64,000 nt of DNA from SIG452 sp045638525 (GTDB lineage: Bacteria > Bacillota > Clostridia > UMGS1840), in contig JAZUBQ010000012.1 of assembly GCA_045638525.1 (NCBI GenBank), forward strand, positions 232,715-296,714, written 5' to 3'. The position numbers and the translations under genes were made by a program. Of the stretch, positions 7,883 through 17,369 are shown piece after piece. Under the pieces are notes generated by a model that had not been told where the DNA came from, searched no databases, and saw only the letters and a program-made list of their open reading frames with translations. Every line of letters starts with the position of its first letter. Positions within the stretch are counted from its first letter, which is position 1.

Positions 7883-9369
7883 CAAATCCTGCAGAAATCA
7901 GTCACATTATAAAAACACAAATCGAAAACTATAAGTCTCGTGTACAAATGGACGAAACAGGAAAAGTTATCCTTGTGGGTGACGGTATCGCCAGAGTTTA
8001 CGGACTGAAAAACTGTATGGCAAACGAACTGCTGGAATTTGAAAACGGCAGTTTTGGCATGGCACAAAACCTGGAAGAAGAAACCGTGTCTGTTGCCATC
8101 CTTTCCAACAAGAACAATATTCGTGAAGGTGCCAACGTATCCCGTACCGGGAAGGTGTTATCCGTACCCGTGGGCAACGATTTGCTGGGTCGTGTGGTAA
8201 ACGCTTTGGGTGAACCCATTGATGCAAAGGGCCCCATCAAATATGACACAACCCGTCCCATTGAATCAGAAGCTCCCGGCATCATCGAACGAGAAAGTGT
8301 CAATGTGCCGCTTCAAACCGGCATCAAAGCCATTGACAGTATGATTCCCATCGGTCGTGGTCAGCGTGAGCTGATTATCGGAGACCGTCAGACCGGGAAA
8401 ACCGAAATCGCCATTGATACCATCATCAATCAGAAAAATACAGGCGTAATCTGCATTTATGTTGCCATCGGTCAAAAAAGCACCTCTGTGGCAAAATTAG
8501 CAAGTGAATTGCAACGAAACGGTGCAATGGAATATACCATCATTGTTTCTGCAACTGCAGCAGAAAGCGCTCCGCTTCAATATATTGCTCCCTATAGCGG
8601 ATGTGCTATGGCAGAGCATTTCAGAGAACAAGGCAAAGATGTGTTAATCATTTATGATGATTTGAGCAAACACGCTGTGGCATATCGTGCTCTTTCTCTT
8701 CTGATTCGTCGGCCGCCCGGTCGTGAAGCTTACCCGGGGGATGTATTTTATCTGCATTCCAGACTTTTGGAACGTGCCGCTTGTGTGGCAAAAGAATACG
8801 GTGGTGGCTCCATCACTGCCCTACCCATCATCGAAACTCAGGCAGGTGACGTATCTGCCTATATCCCCACCAACGTAATTTCCATTACCGACGGTCAGAT
8901 TTTCTTAGAAACCGAATTGTTCCATTCCGGTATTATGCCGGCAATCAATCCCGGTATCTCAGTAAGCCGTGTGGGTGGCTCTGCACAGCTTAAAGGAATG
9001 AAAAAAGTTTCAGGTGAATTAAAGCTGTTATACTCTCAATATCGTGAGTTGCAATCATTTGCACAGTTCGGTAGCGACTTGGATGCCGATACCAAAGCTC
9101 GTTTGGCTTTGGGAGAAAGAATCGTAGAGGTGTTAAAACAAGGAAGAAACGCTCCGGTTCGGGTTGGCTGTCAGGTTGCCATTGTATATGCAGTAATCAA
9201 AGGATTTTTAGATTCTGTGGCAGTTACTGATGTGAAAAAATATGAAGCAAAGCTGTTTGCCAAACTGGAAAACGAACATCAGAGTTGGCTTTTGGCCATT
9301 GAAAACGGCGAATACGATGATGTTTTGGAAAACCAATTAAAAGACATTCTTGCGAAAGTGCAGGTGTAG
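7879..9369 (+). CDS. atpA: F-type ATP synthase subunit alpha
   Basis: Non-catalytic nucleotide-binding subunit of the F1 hexamer, 496 residues. The Walker A loop is GDRQTGKT near residue 170, Walker B is VLIIYDDLSKHA, and the family signature PAINPGISVSRVGGSAQ is intact, including the Arg finger in SVSRVGG. The start overlaps atpH in ATGA. Length is close to the usual 500-505. Confidence 0.97.
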   Translation: MTNPAEISHIIKTQIENYKSRVQMDETGKVILVGDGIARVYGLKNCMANELLEFENGSFGMAQNLEEETVSVAILSNKNNIREGANVSRTGKVLSVPVGNDLLGRVVNALGEPIDAKGPIKYDTTRPIESEAPGIIERESVNVPLQTGIKAIDSMIPIGRGQRELIIGDRQTGKTEIAIDTIINQKNTGVICIYVAIGQKSTSVAKLASELQRNGAMEYTIIVSATAAESAPLQYIAPYSGCAMAEHFREQGKDVLIIYDDLSKHAVAYRALSLLIRRPPGREAYPGDVFYLHSRLLERAACVAKEYGGGSITALPIIETQAGDVSAYIPTNVISITDGQIFLETELFHSGIMPAINPGISVSRVGGSAQLKGMKKVSGELKLLYSQYRELQSFAQFGSDLDADTKARLALGERIVEVLKQGRNAPVRVGCQVAIVYAVIKGFLDSVAVTDVKKYEAKLFAKLENEHQSWLLAIENGEYDDVLENQLKDILAKVQV

Positions 9370-9372
9370 TAT

Positions 9373-10173
9373 ATGGCAGGTAACACAAAAGAGTTACGAA
9401 TCCGAATCAAAAGCGTTACCTCCACTTTGCAACTGACCAAAGCAATGGGGTTGGTTGCTTCTTCCAAAATCCGTCGTGCCAACGAAGGAATGATGAAAGC
9501 AAGAGAATACACAGCTTCTTTGGAAAAAGCAATTTCATCACTTACCGCATCCTCGGAATGTTTAAAAAGTCCTTTTATGCGAAACGAGGGTGGAGAGAAA
9601 ACCCGTCTTATTGTGATTGCCGGTGATCGTGGATTGGCAGGCGGATACAATGCCAATGTGTTTAAACTGGCATCCCAATTTCCCAATGCCGAAATTATCC
9701 CTTTAGGAAAACGTGCCTGCGAACGGTATGGAAAAGAAGTGCAATCCTCTGAGAAATACTATTTTTCCGATGCCTATCCTTTGGCAGAAGATTTATGTCG
9801 TGATTTTGCGGAAGGTAAATTTGACCGTCTCGGCATTTTATATACCGAATACATTTCCGTGATGGCAAACGAAGCAAAAATCAAATGGATTCTTCCCTTC
9901 CAGAAAAGTGAAACTGCGGATAGTTCAGTGGTTTTTGAACCTGACCATCTGACGGTGCTCAATCAGGTTGCCAAAGAATATGTAGCAGGTTTACTCATTG
10001 CCGCCCTCCGTGAAAGTTTTGCCTCAGAAGTTGCGGCACGAAGAATGGCAATGGACAGTGCGGGGAAAAACGCAAAACAAATGATTGAAGATTTGAAACT
10101 GGAATATAACCGTGCAAGACAGGGTGCCATCACCCAGGAAATCACGGAAATTGTTGCCGGAAGCGGCAATTAG
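9373..10173 (+). CDS. atpG: F-type ATP synthase subunit gamma
   Basis: Central rotor shaft, 266 residues, somewhat shorter than the usual 280-290. The N-terminal helix (ELRIRIKSVTSTLQLTKAM) and C-terminal helix (AAMDSAGKNA-like MAMDSAGKNAKQMIEDL, then QGAITQEITEIVAG) match the antiparallel coiled coil in the F1 cavity. IVIAGDRGLAGGYN marks the Rossmann-like domain. The gene starts three bases after the atpA stop. Confidence 0.95.
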   Translation: MAGNTKELRIRIKSVTSTLQLTKAMGLVASSKIRRANEGMMKAREYTASLEKAISSLTASSECLKSPFMRNEGGEKTRLIVIAGDRGLAGGYNANVFKLASQFPNAEIIPLGKRACERYGKEVQSSEKYYFSDAYPLAEDLCRDFAEGKFDRLGILYTEYISVMANEAKIKWILPFQKSETADSSVVFEPDHLTVLNQVAKEYVAGLLIAALRESFASEVAARRMAMDSAGKNAKQMIEDLKLEYNRARQGAITQEITEIVAGSGN

Positions 10174-10189
10174 TAAAGAGGTGAAGTTT

Positions 10190-11617
10190 TTGGAAAAGAA
10201 AGATACCAAAATAACCAAAGAAACTAAAAAAATCGGGAAAGTATTGCAGGTTATGGGACCTGTGGTAGACGTTCGTTTCAAAGAAAATGAACTTCCCGAA
10301 ATTTATAACGCACTGAAGATTCCCATGGAGGGAAGAACCTTAACTGTTGAAGTTGCTCAGCATATCGGTGCAAACACCGCAAGATGTATTGCAATGGCAT
10401 CGACAGACGGCTTACAGCGCAGCGTGGATGTTATTGATACCGGCTCCCCCATCAGCGTCCCTGTTGGGAAAGAAACCTTAGGACGTATTTTTAACGTATT
10501 GGGAGATGCGGTAGACAATCTGCCTGATGCAAACGCCGAAGAACGTTGGAACATTCATCGTCCGGCTCCCAAATACGAGGAGTTGGCAACTTCTGATGAA
10601 ATGTTTGAAACCGGTATTAAAGTTATTGACTTAATTTGCCCCTATTCCAAAGGTGGTAAAATCGGATTATTCGGTGGTGCCGGAGTTGGCAAAACCGTAC
10701 TCATTATGGAATTAATCAACAACATCGCCAAAGAACACGGCGGTATTTCGGTTTTTTCCGGTGTTGGAGAACGTACCCGAGAAGGAAACGATTTATATAA
10801 CGAAATGAAACAATCCGGTGTTATTTCCAACACTGCTTTGGTATACGGACAAATGAATGAACCACCGGGAGCCCGAATGAGAGTTGCTCTGTCAGGTCTT
10901 ACCATGGCAGAATATTTCCGTGACAAACAAGGGCAGGACGTTTTATTGTTTATTGATAATATTTTCCGTTTCACCCAGGCAGGAAGTGAGGTTTCTGCAC
11001 TACTGGGACGTATGCCGTCAGCAGTTGGCTATCAACCTACGTTAGCAACTGAAATGGGTGCTTTGCAGGAAAGAATCACTTCCACCAAAAAAGGGTCTAT
11101 CACCTCCATTCAGGCGGTGTATGTGCCTGCGGATGACTTAACAGACCCTGCTCCCGCAACCACGTTTGCACATTTGGATGCCACCACCGTTCTGGCAAGA
11201 AATATTGCTTCTCAGGGGATTTATCCTGCGGTTGATCCCTTAGAATCCACCAGCCGAATTTTATCCGCTGAAATTGTGGGAGAAGAACATTACACAGTTG
11301 CAAAAGAAGTGCAAAGAATTCTGCAACGATACAACGAGCTGATGGATATCATCGCCATTATGGGGATGGATGAATTGTCCGACGAAGACAAACTTTTGGT
11401 TGGTCGTGCCAGAAAAATTCAGCGTTTCTTATCCCAGCCCTTTGATGTATCGGAAAAATTCACCGGTATCAAGGGTACCTATGTTCCCGTAAAAGAAACG
11501 GTACGAGGATTCCGTGAAATTATCGAAGGCAAACACGATGATCTGCCCGAATCTGCCTTCTTATTTGTAGGAACCATCGAAGAAGCCATCGAAAAAGCGA
11601 AGAAGGTGCAAAAATAA
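10190..11617 (+). CDS. atpD: F-type ATP synthase subunit beta (TTG start)
   Basis: Catalytic subunit, 475 residues. Walker A is GGAGVGKT, the catalytic Glu lies in FSGVGERTREGND, Walker B is VLLFIDNIFR, and the signature PAVDPLESTSR is present. An upstream in-frame ATG at 10112 lies inside atpG and would add 26 unrelated residues; AGAGGTGA at 10177-10184 points to TTG 10190 (MEKKDTKITK). The stop shares one base with the atpC start. Confidence 0.97.
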   Translation: MEKKDTKITKETKKIGKVLQVMGPVVDVRFKENELPEIYNALKIPMEGRTLTVEVAQHIGANTARCIAMASTDGLQRSVDVIDTGSPISVPVGKETLGRIFNVLGDAVDNLPDANAEERWNIHRPAPKYEELATSDEMFETGIKVIDLICPYSKGGKIGLFGGAGVGKTVLIMELINNIAKEHGGISVFSGVGERTREGNDLYNEMKQSGVISNTALVYGQMNEPPGARMRVALSGLTMAEYFRDKQGQDVLLFIDNIFRFTQAGSEVSALLGRMPSAVGYQPTLATEMGALQERITSTKKGSITSIQAVYVPADDLTDPAPATTFAHLDATTVLARNIASQGIYPAVDPLESTSRILSAEIVGEEHYTVAKEVQRILQRYNELMDIIAIMGMDELSDEDKLLVGRARKIQRFLSQPFDVSEKFTGIKGTYVPVKETVRGFREIIEGKHDDLPESAFLFVGTIEEAIEKAKKVQK

Positions 11618-11877
11618 TGAATACCTTTCATTTGATTGTTTCCTCTCCCGACGGAAATTTATTCAAAGGAGAAGTTGTGAGACTGGATGTTCGGGGAACC
11701 GAAGGTGAACTTGCCGTTATGGCAGGACACATCCCTTTTGTCACTTCCATTGTGGAGGCTCCTGTTGTGATTCATTTTGACGACGGCACCCAACGAAAAG
11801 CATTTGCAAAAGGCGGTTTACTTACCGTCGCAAAAGAACTTGTCACCTTGATTTCCGGCTCTTTTCAGTTTGAATAA
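11617..11877 (+). CDS. atpC: F-type ATP synthase subunit epsilon, lacking the C-terminal hairpin
   Basis: Rotor foot subunit. Its 86 residues cover only the N-terminal beta-sandwich (FHLIVSSPDGNLFKGEVVRL, GHIPFVT, FAKGGLLTV). Most epsilon subunits are 130-140 residues and end in a two-helix domain that can swing up and inhibit ATP hydrolysis. Here the gene stops after the sandwich and a terminator follows within 20 bases, so this is a natural short form, not a frameshift visible in the window. Short epsilons are known in some lineages. Hydrolysis control by the hairpin would be absent. Confidence 0.93.
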   Translation: MNTFHLIVSSPDGNLFKGEVVRLDVRGTEGELAVMAGHIPFVTSIVEAPVVIHFDDGTQRKAFAKGGLLTVAKELVTLISGSFQFE

Positions 11878-11893
11878 TTTATTTAAAATTCAT

Positions 11894-11934
11894 AAAAAGA
11901 ACCTTTGTTCCAAAGCGGAAAAAAGGTTCTTTTT
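11894..11934 (+). terminator. Terminator of the ATP synthase operon
   Basis: AAAAAGAACCTTT pairs with AAAAGGTTCTTTTT around a loop of about 14 bases and ends in a T-run, 16 bases after the atpC stop. Confidence 0.9.
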
Positions 11935-11936
11935 CA

Positions 11937-11965
11937 TTGACAGTTTTTTAAAATTATGCTATAAT
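11937..11965 (+). promoter_or_regulatory. Consensus sigma-A promoter for the PHP-phosphatase genes
   Basis: TTGACA at 11937-11942 and TATAAT at 11960-11965, spacer 17: a perfect match to consensus. The expected transcript start near 11972 leaves only 8 bases before ATG 11980, supporting the later start at 12001. Confidence 0.88.
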
Positions 11966-12000
11966 ACAAAAGAGTTTTTATGAAAAGGAAGTCTTCCGCT

Positions 12001-12816
12001 ATGGATTATAATTATCATACACATACAAAATATTGCGGTCATGCCATTGATGAAATGGAAGAATATATACAGGAAATGATTGCAAACGGTGTCCTTTATA
12101 TGGGTTTTTCCGAACACGCTCCTTTTCGTTTCCCCGATGGTTATGAATCCTTTTTCCGTTTACCTATGGCAAATGTGAATGATTATTTAAAGGAAGCGAA
12201 ACGTCTTCAGAAAGTATACGAAAAGCAGATTGACATAAAAATCGGCTATGAAATGGAATATTATCCTCTATATTTTAAAGATATGCTGAAAAACGTATTG
12301 AATTACGGCGCCGAATATCTGATTTTAGGGCAACACTGCCCCGGAAACGAACATCCCGACTGTCACTTTTCCTCTTACGGACACACCAGTGATGAAGCGT
12401 TGACAGCCTACACCGATTGTGTGCTTTCTGCCATCCAAAGTGGTGTGTTTACCTATGTTGCCCATCCCGATGTGCTAAAATACTGCGGAGAAAATTTATC
12501 ACTCTACGAACAGGAAATGAAAAAAATTTGTCTTGCTTCCAAAGAACATAACATCCCCTTAGAAATCAATTTCTGCGGAATCCGTGACAAAATTCATTAT
12601 CCGAGCGATACATTTTTCTCCATTGCAGGACAAATCGGTTCCCCCATTACGTTTGGAATGGATGCCCACGCCATTTCAGAGTGTTACGACAAAGAAAGTC
12701 TTGCAATCGGAAAAGAAATGGTCAAAAGACACAACTTAAATTACATTGGAAAACCAAACTTAATTTTACTTCAGAAAAAGAAAGAAGAAATTTTGAAAAA
12801 ATTCCATATAGAATAA
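12001..12816 (+). CDS. PHP-domain phosphatase (histidinol-phosphatase-like), copy 1
   Basis: A 271-residue PHP-superfamily protein with N-terminal metal motif YHTHTKYCGHA, a second cluster GFSEHAPFRFPDG, GYEMEYYP, LGQHC, YVAHPD and a C-terminal FGMDAHA: the usual His/Asp set for three metal ions. It resembles HisK-type histidinol phosphatases, but no other his genes are nearby, so another phosphate monoester is possible. ATG 12001 (MDYNYHTH) is chosen over ATG 11980 because AAGGAAG lies 10 bases upstream and the paralogue begins MNYNYHTH. The next gene is a tandem duplicate. Confidence 0.85.
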   Translation: MDYNYHTHTKYCGHAIDEMEEYIQEMIANGVLYMGFSEHAPFRFPDGYESFFRLPMANVNDYLKEAKRLQKVYEKQIDIKIGYEMEYYPLYFKDMLKNVLNYGAEYLILGQHCPGNEHPDCHFSSYGHTSDEALTAYTDCVLSAIQSGVFTYVAHPDVLKYCGENLSLYEQEMKKICLASKEHNIPLEINFCGIRDKIHYPSDTFFSIAGQIGSPITFGMDAHAISECYDKESLAIGKEMVKRHNLNYIGKPNLILLQKKKEEILKKFHIE

Positions 12817-12854
12817 TTTTCACAACACCGGAATGATCAGAAAGTGAGTACATT

Positions 12855-13673
12855 ATGAATTACAATTATCACACACATACCAAATACTGTCATCACGCAA
12901 GTGGCGAAATGGAAGAATATGTACAAATTTCCATAGAAAACGGAATTCGTTATCTGGGTTTTTCAGAACATCTCCCTTTTCGATTCCCGGACGGCAAGGA
13001 AGCAAGCTGTTATCGCATTGATTTAGCCGATGTTCCAACCTATCTTGCCGAAGCCAATCGCCTCAGGGAAAAATACAAAGACCAACTCGACATAAAAATC
13101 GGGTACGAAATGGAGTATTATCCGCTGTATTTTCCCCAAATGCTAAAATCCGCATTGGATCACGATGCCGAATACTTAATTTTGGGACAACATTATCTGA
13201 AAAATGAATATCCAAACGGCTATCCGTCCGGTGCCAAAACTACAAACGATGAAGACATTCTTGAATATGTGGACTGCGTGTTAAAAGGAATGGCAACAGG
13301 AATTTTCAGCTATGTGGCTCATCCGGACCTGTTAGATTATGTTGGAGAAAACGATGCTCTCTACCTGCAGGAAATGAAAAAAATCTGCGTTGCATCCAAA
13401 GAATACAACATTCCTCTGGAAATCAACTTTAACGGTGCAAGAGATTTGTGTGTATATCCCGGAGACAGATTTTTTGCTATGGCAGGAGAAGTGGGGTGTC
13501 CTGTTACCTTTGGTATGGATGCACATACCGCAAAAGATGCTTTTGACGAGAAAAATCTGATCATGGCAAAAGAAATGGTCAAACGCCATAACTTGAATTA
13601 TATCGGAAAACCTGAGCTTGTGCTGATTCAGGAAATGAAAGACGATCTCATCAAAAAATTCAATCTTGCATAG
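12855..13673 (+). CDS. PHP-domain phosphatase (histidinol-phosphatase-like), copy 2
   Basis: A 272-residue tandem paralogue of the preceding gene, sharing whole motifs (YHTHTKYCHHA, GFSEHLPFRFPDG, IKIGYEMEYYPLYF, FGMDAHT, RHNLNYIGKP). Both keep the full metal-ligand set, so both are probably active. A duplication followed by divergence, perhaps to distinct phosphate substrates, is the simplest reading. It lies 38 bases after copy 1 and is probably cotranscribed. Confidence 0.85.
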   Translation: MNYNYHTHTKYCHHASGEMEEYVQISIENGIRYLGFSEHLPFRFPDGKEASCYRIDLADVPTYLAEANRLREKYKDQLDIKIGYEMEYYPLYFPQMLKSALDHDAEYLILGQHYLKNEYPNGYPSGAKTTNDEDILEYVDCVLKGMATGIFSYVAHPDLLDYVGENDALYLQEMKKICVASKEYNIPLEINFNGARDLCVYPGDRFFAMAGEVGCPVTFGMDAHTAKDAFDEKNLIMAKEMVKRHNLNYIGKPELVLIQEMKDDLIKKFNLA

Positions 13674-13719
13674 AATCAGGCGTTCTTCATACAATAGATA
13701 ACAAAGGAGCTATTTTACG

Positions 13720-15126
13720 ATGTACAAACAACAAATTCACGATTATATCTGGTCTCACAAAGAGGAAATGATTGACTGTCTTTCCAAGTTGGTAGCATTT
13801 CCGTCAGTACAGCAAAATGTGAGCGAAGAATATCCATTTGGCAAAGAATGTGCCGAAATTTTAGACTATGTCAAAGACTTATACGAAACCAACGGATTCC
13901 CCTCCGAAGCTGACCATCAAGGCGGTTATCTGCTGTCTTATTTGGGCGAAGGAGAAAAAAGTCTTGGTTTGTTTGCTCATGCGGATGTGGTGGCAGCAGG
14001 CGATGACTGGGTTGCAGGTTCTCCTTTTTCGGCTACCCAAAAGGACGGATTTTTAATCGGGCGTGGTGTGGCAGACGATAAATGTGCTGTAGTTTCTGCG
14101 CTTTACATTATGAAAATGATCCGGGAGTTAAACCTGCCTATCAAAAGCAAAATTGTTTCTTTCACAGGTATCAGCGAAGAAACCGGAATGCAAGATATCG
14201 AAAATTATACAAAAAAACATAAAGCACCCGATTTCGCTTTGATTTGCGATTCCGAATTCCCCTTATATCGAGGAAACAAAGGAATGTTCCAAGCAACTGC
14301 GGTTTCTGATATCGCTTTGGACGATATCACCGATTTTCACGGTGGAGTTTCGTTTAATATCATTTTAGGAAAAGCAACTTTAACATTTAAAAATAAAGAT
14401 GGATTGTATGAAACTTTAAAGGCGAAAGAAACCGAAGCTGTAAAAGTTTCTTTGGCAGATAACGAGGTAGTTGTCTATGCCGAAGGGTTATCCACCCACG
14501 GAGCTTTCCCTGAAGGTTCTTTAAACGCAGGATTTTTAATTGCTGATTTTCTGTCTGAGTGCAAACTGTTAACAGAAAATGATCAAAAACAGCTCTCCTT
14601 TGTGAAAGAATTGTTAGCTACCGCCTATGGTGAAGGTTTACAAATTGAAAACACCGATCCCGATTTTGGTAAATTGACTTGCACCAACGGCATTGTGAGA
14701 GTGAATGACGGACATCTTTCTTTGGTATTTGATATTCGATTCGGTAAAACCACCGACCCTGAGGCTTTAAAACAAGATTTAACCGAAAAATTCAGCAAAA
14801 AGAATTGGACGGTTTCCTTCTCTCACGTAATGTCTACCCATGTGCTCCCCGAAGATTTACCAACCGTTCAAGCTTGCTTACAGGTATATAAAGAATACAC
14901 CGGTGACAAAGAAGCAAAAAGCTTAGTGAACGCAGGCGGAACCTACGGCCGTCATTTACCCTGTGCAGTAGAAATCGGCACAATGGTACGGCGTGAAATC
15001 CCCTTCCCGTTACCCAAAGGTCACGGTAATCTTCATCAGCCTGACGAAGTTCTTTGTATTGAAGGATTTTTAGAAGCAACCGAAATGGCAATGCTGATGT
15101 TATTAGAATGTGATAAACTGATATAA
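13720..15126 (+). CDS. M20-family dipeptidase (PepV/Sapep-like)
   Basis: A metal-dependent cytosolic dipeptidase of 468 residues. Metal ligands and catalytic residues are seen in FAHADVVAAGDDW, IGRGVADDKCA and TGISEETGMQD (the catalytic Glu-Glu pair). A long lid domain fits PepV rather than the smaller DapE/ArgE proteins. The substrates are probably dipeptides with an unblocked N-terminus. An AAAGGAGC site precedes the ATG, and the gene ends at a bidirectional hairpin facing the convergent gene. Confidence 0.88.
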   Translation: MYKQQIHDYIWSHKEEMIDCLSKLVAFPSVQQNVSEEYPFGKECAEILDYVKDLYETNGFPSEADHQGGYLLSYLGEGEKSLGLFAHADVVAAGDDWVAGSPFSATQKDGFLIGRGVADDKCAVVSALYIMKMIRELNLPIKSKIVSFTGISEETGMQDIENYTKKHKAPDFALICDSEFPLYRGNKGMFQATAVSDIALDDITDFHGGVSFNIILGKATLTFKNKDGLYETLKAKETEAVKVSLADNEVVVYAEGLSTHGAFPEGSLNAGFLIADFLSECKLLTENDQKQLSFVKELLATAYGEGLQIENTDPDFGKLTCTNGIVRVNDGHLSLVFDIRFGKTTDPEALKQDLTEKFSKKNWTVSFSHVMSTHVLPEDLPTVQACLQVYKEYTGDKEAKSLVNAGGTYGRHLPCAVEIGTMVRREIPFPLPKGHGNLHQPDEVLCIEGFLEATEMAMLMLLECDKLI

Positions 15127-15160
15127 CGATACCAGATCTTTTCTCGAAAAAACAGCAGTA

Positions 15161-15207
15161 AACATATAAAAAATCGACTCAGTATGAGCCGATTTTTTAT
15201 ATGTTTT
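15161..15207. terminator. Bidirectional terminator between convergent genes
   Basis: AACATATAAAAAATCGACTC pairs with GAGCCGATTTTTTATATGTT (one mismatch) around a four-base loop. A- and T-runs on both sides allow termination of the dipeptidase transcript and of the opposing gene, whose last codons lie inside the hairpin. Confidence 0.85.
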
Positions 15208-15742
15208 TTTGTTTTTCTTCTTTTAACAATTTTTTCAAATAAGCAAAGGTTGCATCTTCGCCTTCCTCTTTTAACATGGTAAGCAATGTCATCAACAAAG
15301 CATCCACCTCAGGGTGAATGATAATCTTATCTCTCCCGTTCTGATAATACGCCAGAGGATGATCGGTGGTGTAAGCCGCTCCCTGATAATTTTTGGAGGC
15401 AGCAAGACGGTCGCAAAACATTTCTGCCACATACTTTAAGGGCATTTTCATCCCTACAATCCCTTCCTCGGGATTTTGGCTGTAATCAATCCAATATTCA
15501 AAATGATGCTTATTTCTTCCTTTATGACGAAGCCAGGCGGTAGAGAGACCGGTAGCTCTTCGCTCCTCCGCATTCGGACTGTCGGTACCGACATAGTATT
15601 TGATACCGGTCCGAAATTCTTTCGGATGATACTTTGACATATCATGGCAAATCCCCTGCCAATAGAGTCCCACACGAAAACAGTGTTTCATTACCAGAAT
15701 CTTATGCCGGGTAATGGTTTTAAAGTGTCCAAAAAATTTCAT
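15197..15742 (-). CDS. DUF5662 family protein
   Basis: A 181-residue soluble protein with a His-rich core: an early KHCFRVGLYWQG, then HDMSKYHPKEF, NKHHFEYW and a C-terminal HPEVDALLMTLL. It matches the DUF5662 group of Firmicute proteins; the spaced His and HD residues suggest metal binding, perhaps an HD-hydrolase relative. Function is unknown. A good promoter lies at 15779-15808. Confidence 0.7.
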   Translation of the reverse strand: MKFFGHFKTITRHKILVMKHCFRVGLYWQGICHDMSKYHPKEFRTGIKYYVGTDSPNAEERRATGLSTAWLRHKGRNKHHFEYWIDYSQNPEEGIVGMKMPLKYVAEMFCDRLAASKNYQGAAYTTDHPLAYYQNGRDKIIIHPEVDALLMTLLTMLKEEGEDATFAYLKKLLKEEKQKNI

Positions 15743-15778
15743 AACGTTATCCTATCTGATTGTTTTTTCTTTCCTTAC

Positions 15779-15808
15779 AGTATATCACATCTACTGTAAT
15801 AATGTCAA
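15779..15808 (-). promoter_or_regulatory. Promoter of the DUF5662 gene
   Basis: On the minus strand TTGACA (15803-15808) and TATACT (15779-15784) are separated by 18 bases, about 37 bases before the start codon. Confidence 0.75.
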
Positions 15809-15832
15809 GCAGCAGTGTTATGGATGCAATCT

Positions 15833-17308
15833 CTAAATTGTAAAATCATGGTAATTTAAAATTCCAAGTGCGTATAAAATACCAAAATACAAAAGAAGCG
15901 ACACCCCTATGCTCCCCAATACCGAAAACGGTACTAAAATTTTAGATGCTAGCATAGAAATCGCAATAACTCCTGTAGGAAACACAATCCAGGAAAAAGG
16001 TGCCAATGTGAAATCAGTATGCTTCATCAGCTTCAAAATACTTAGTGTCCCATTCAAAATTTCGCTGAAAAAAATCACCATCAGATAACCTTTGATATGA
16101 AATACAGGCAACAGATTCCAAAGAAGAACAATTCCCGTCAGAGAATCGACAATGTTAATTCTGACCACTGCCACCTGACAGTCAATCCCTTTTAAAACCG
16201 CATCCACAATGTCATCCAAATACATAATCACAACAAGCGGAGCCAACAACTTCAAATAAAAGGAAATCCCGGCATTTTGATATAATATCACACATAAATC
16301 CTTGGCATATAGAAATAAAATCCCACCAACAGCAACAGCAAAAATCAAAGTAACTTTGAAAATTCTTGATAAAATTTCTTTGAGAGAATCCATCTGTTTT
16401 AATGTATATTTTTCTGTAATTTCCGGTACCAAAAGCGAAGAAAACGCCGCCAGAATCACTTGAGGAAACAAAAGAACAGGAAACACCATTCCATTGACAA
16501 CACCATATTGCACCATTGCATTTTTAACACCGGATTGGTTCATTCTTGCAGGAACCATCAGTTGTTTGACCGAAGAAAGTCCGGAACGAAGATAAGAACT
16601 TAATGCAATGGGAACAGAGAATCCAAACAATTTTTTCCACTGTCCACAAGGTTGTTTTTTGGATTTAACAACTCGAAACTCCAAACGGGTTAAAATCCAT
16701 AAATAGCAAAAACAAAAAATTTCAGAGATAGTTCCGCCAATCACCAAAGCACATAAAGTTGCAGTAAGGCCTCGTGGCAAAAAAACAATCAGCAACAAAA
16801 CTGTGGCTCCGATTTTCAAAAGCTGTTCCAGAATTTGTCCCAAAGCGGTTTTATAAACCTTTCGTCTGGCGGTAAAATAGCCTGATAATGCAGAGGATAC
16901 CGACAAAAATGGTAATCCGATTGCCAATATGTATAAAGGAAGGTGTGTAATCTCCCCTCCAAAACAAACTTTAACCAAAAATGGTGCAGAAAAAAACAAC
17001 AAAACTGCAGCCAACAAGCTAAAAAACAGGCAATAACAAATCCCCTTTTTCAGCATTGCACGAATATTAGCTTCATTTCCCAAGGCAATTTCTTCTGAAA
17101 TCAGCTTGGTCATCGTCAGTCCGATTCCTGAGGTAGCAAGTGTTACCGCAAAGAAATACACCGATAAAACCAAATGAAAAATCCCCATCGCTTCTGCTCC
17201 GATTGTGTTGGAAAGATATACCGAAAACCCAAGCTGCAAACTTCGGAGCAAAAACGATGTGCCTGTGAGAATTGCCATATTGATAACAAATTTTTTTGAT
17301 TTTTTCAT
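15833..17308 (-). CDS. MOP-superfamily flippase, SpoVB/MurJ-like
   Basis: An integral membrane protein of 491 residues with about 14 hydrophobic segments. The N-terminal stretch IGAEAMGIFHLVLSVYFF and later FTARRKVYKTALGQ fit the polysaccharide-biosynthesis/SpoVB branch of the MOP flippases, which move lipid-linked sugars across the membrane. The location 61 bases downstream of sigG in the same direction suggests a sporulation role in spore-cortex precursor export. GGGGAGG precedes the ATG. I leave the symbol blank because several paralogous flippases are usual in Clostridia. Confidence 0.82.
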   Translation of the reverse strand: MKKSKKFVINMAILTGTSFLLRSLQLGFSVYLSNTIGAEAMGIFHLVLSVYFFAVTLATSGIGLTMTKLISEEIALGNEANIRAMLKKGICYCLFFSLLAAVLLFFSAPFLVKVCFGGEITHLPLYILAIGLPFLSVSSALSGYFTARRKVYKTALGQILEQLLKIGATVLLLIVFLPRGLTATLCALVIGGTISEIFCFCYLWILTRLEFRVVKSKKQPCGQWKKLFGFSVPIALSSYLRSGLSSVKQLMVPARMNQSGVKNAMVQYGVVNGMVFPVLLFPQVILAAFSSLLVPEITEKYTLKQMDSLKEILSRIFKVTLIFAVAVGGILFLYAKDLCVILYQNAGISFYLKLLAPLVVIMYLDDIVDAVLKGIDCQVAVVRINIVDSLTGIVLLWNLLPVFHIKGYLMVIFFSEILNGTLSILKLMKHTDFTLAPFSWIVFPTGVIAISMLASKILVPFSVLGSIGVSLLLYFGILYALGILNYHDFTI

Positions 17309-17369
17309 CCCTAAGACGCCTCCCCTTCTTCTCTATTTATATGAGAGAAAAAGAGAAAATATCAAACAG

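Noticed and set aside
10112..10189. An earlier ATG for atpD
   Set aside because: It lies inside atpG, adds residues unlike any beta subunit, and has no ribosome site; TTG 10190 has one.
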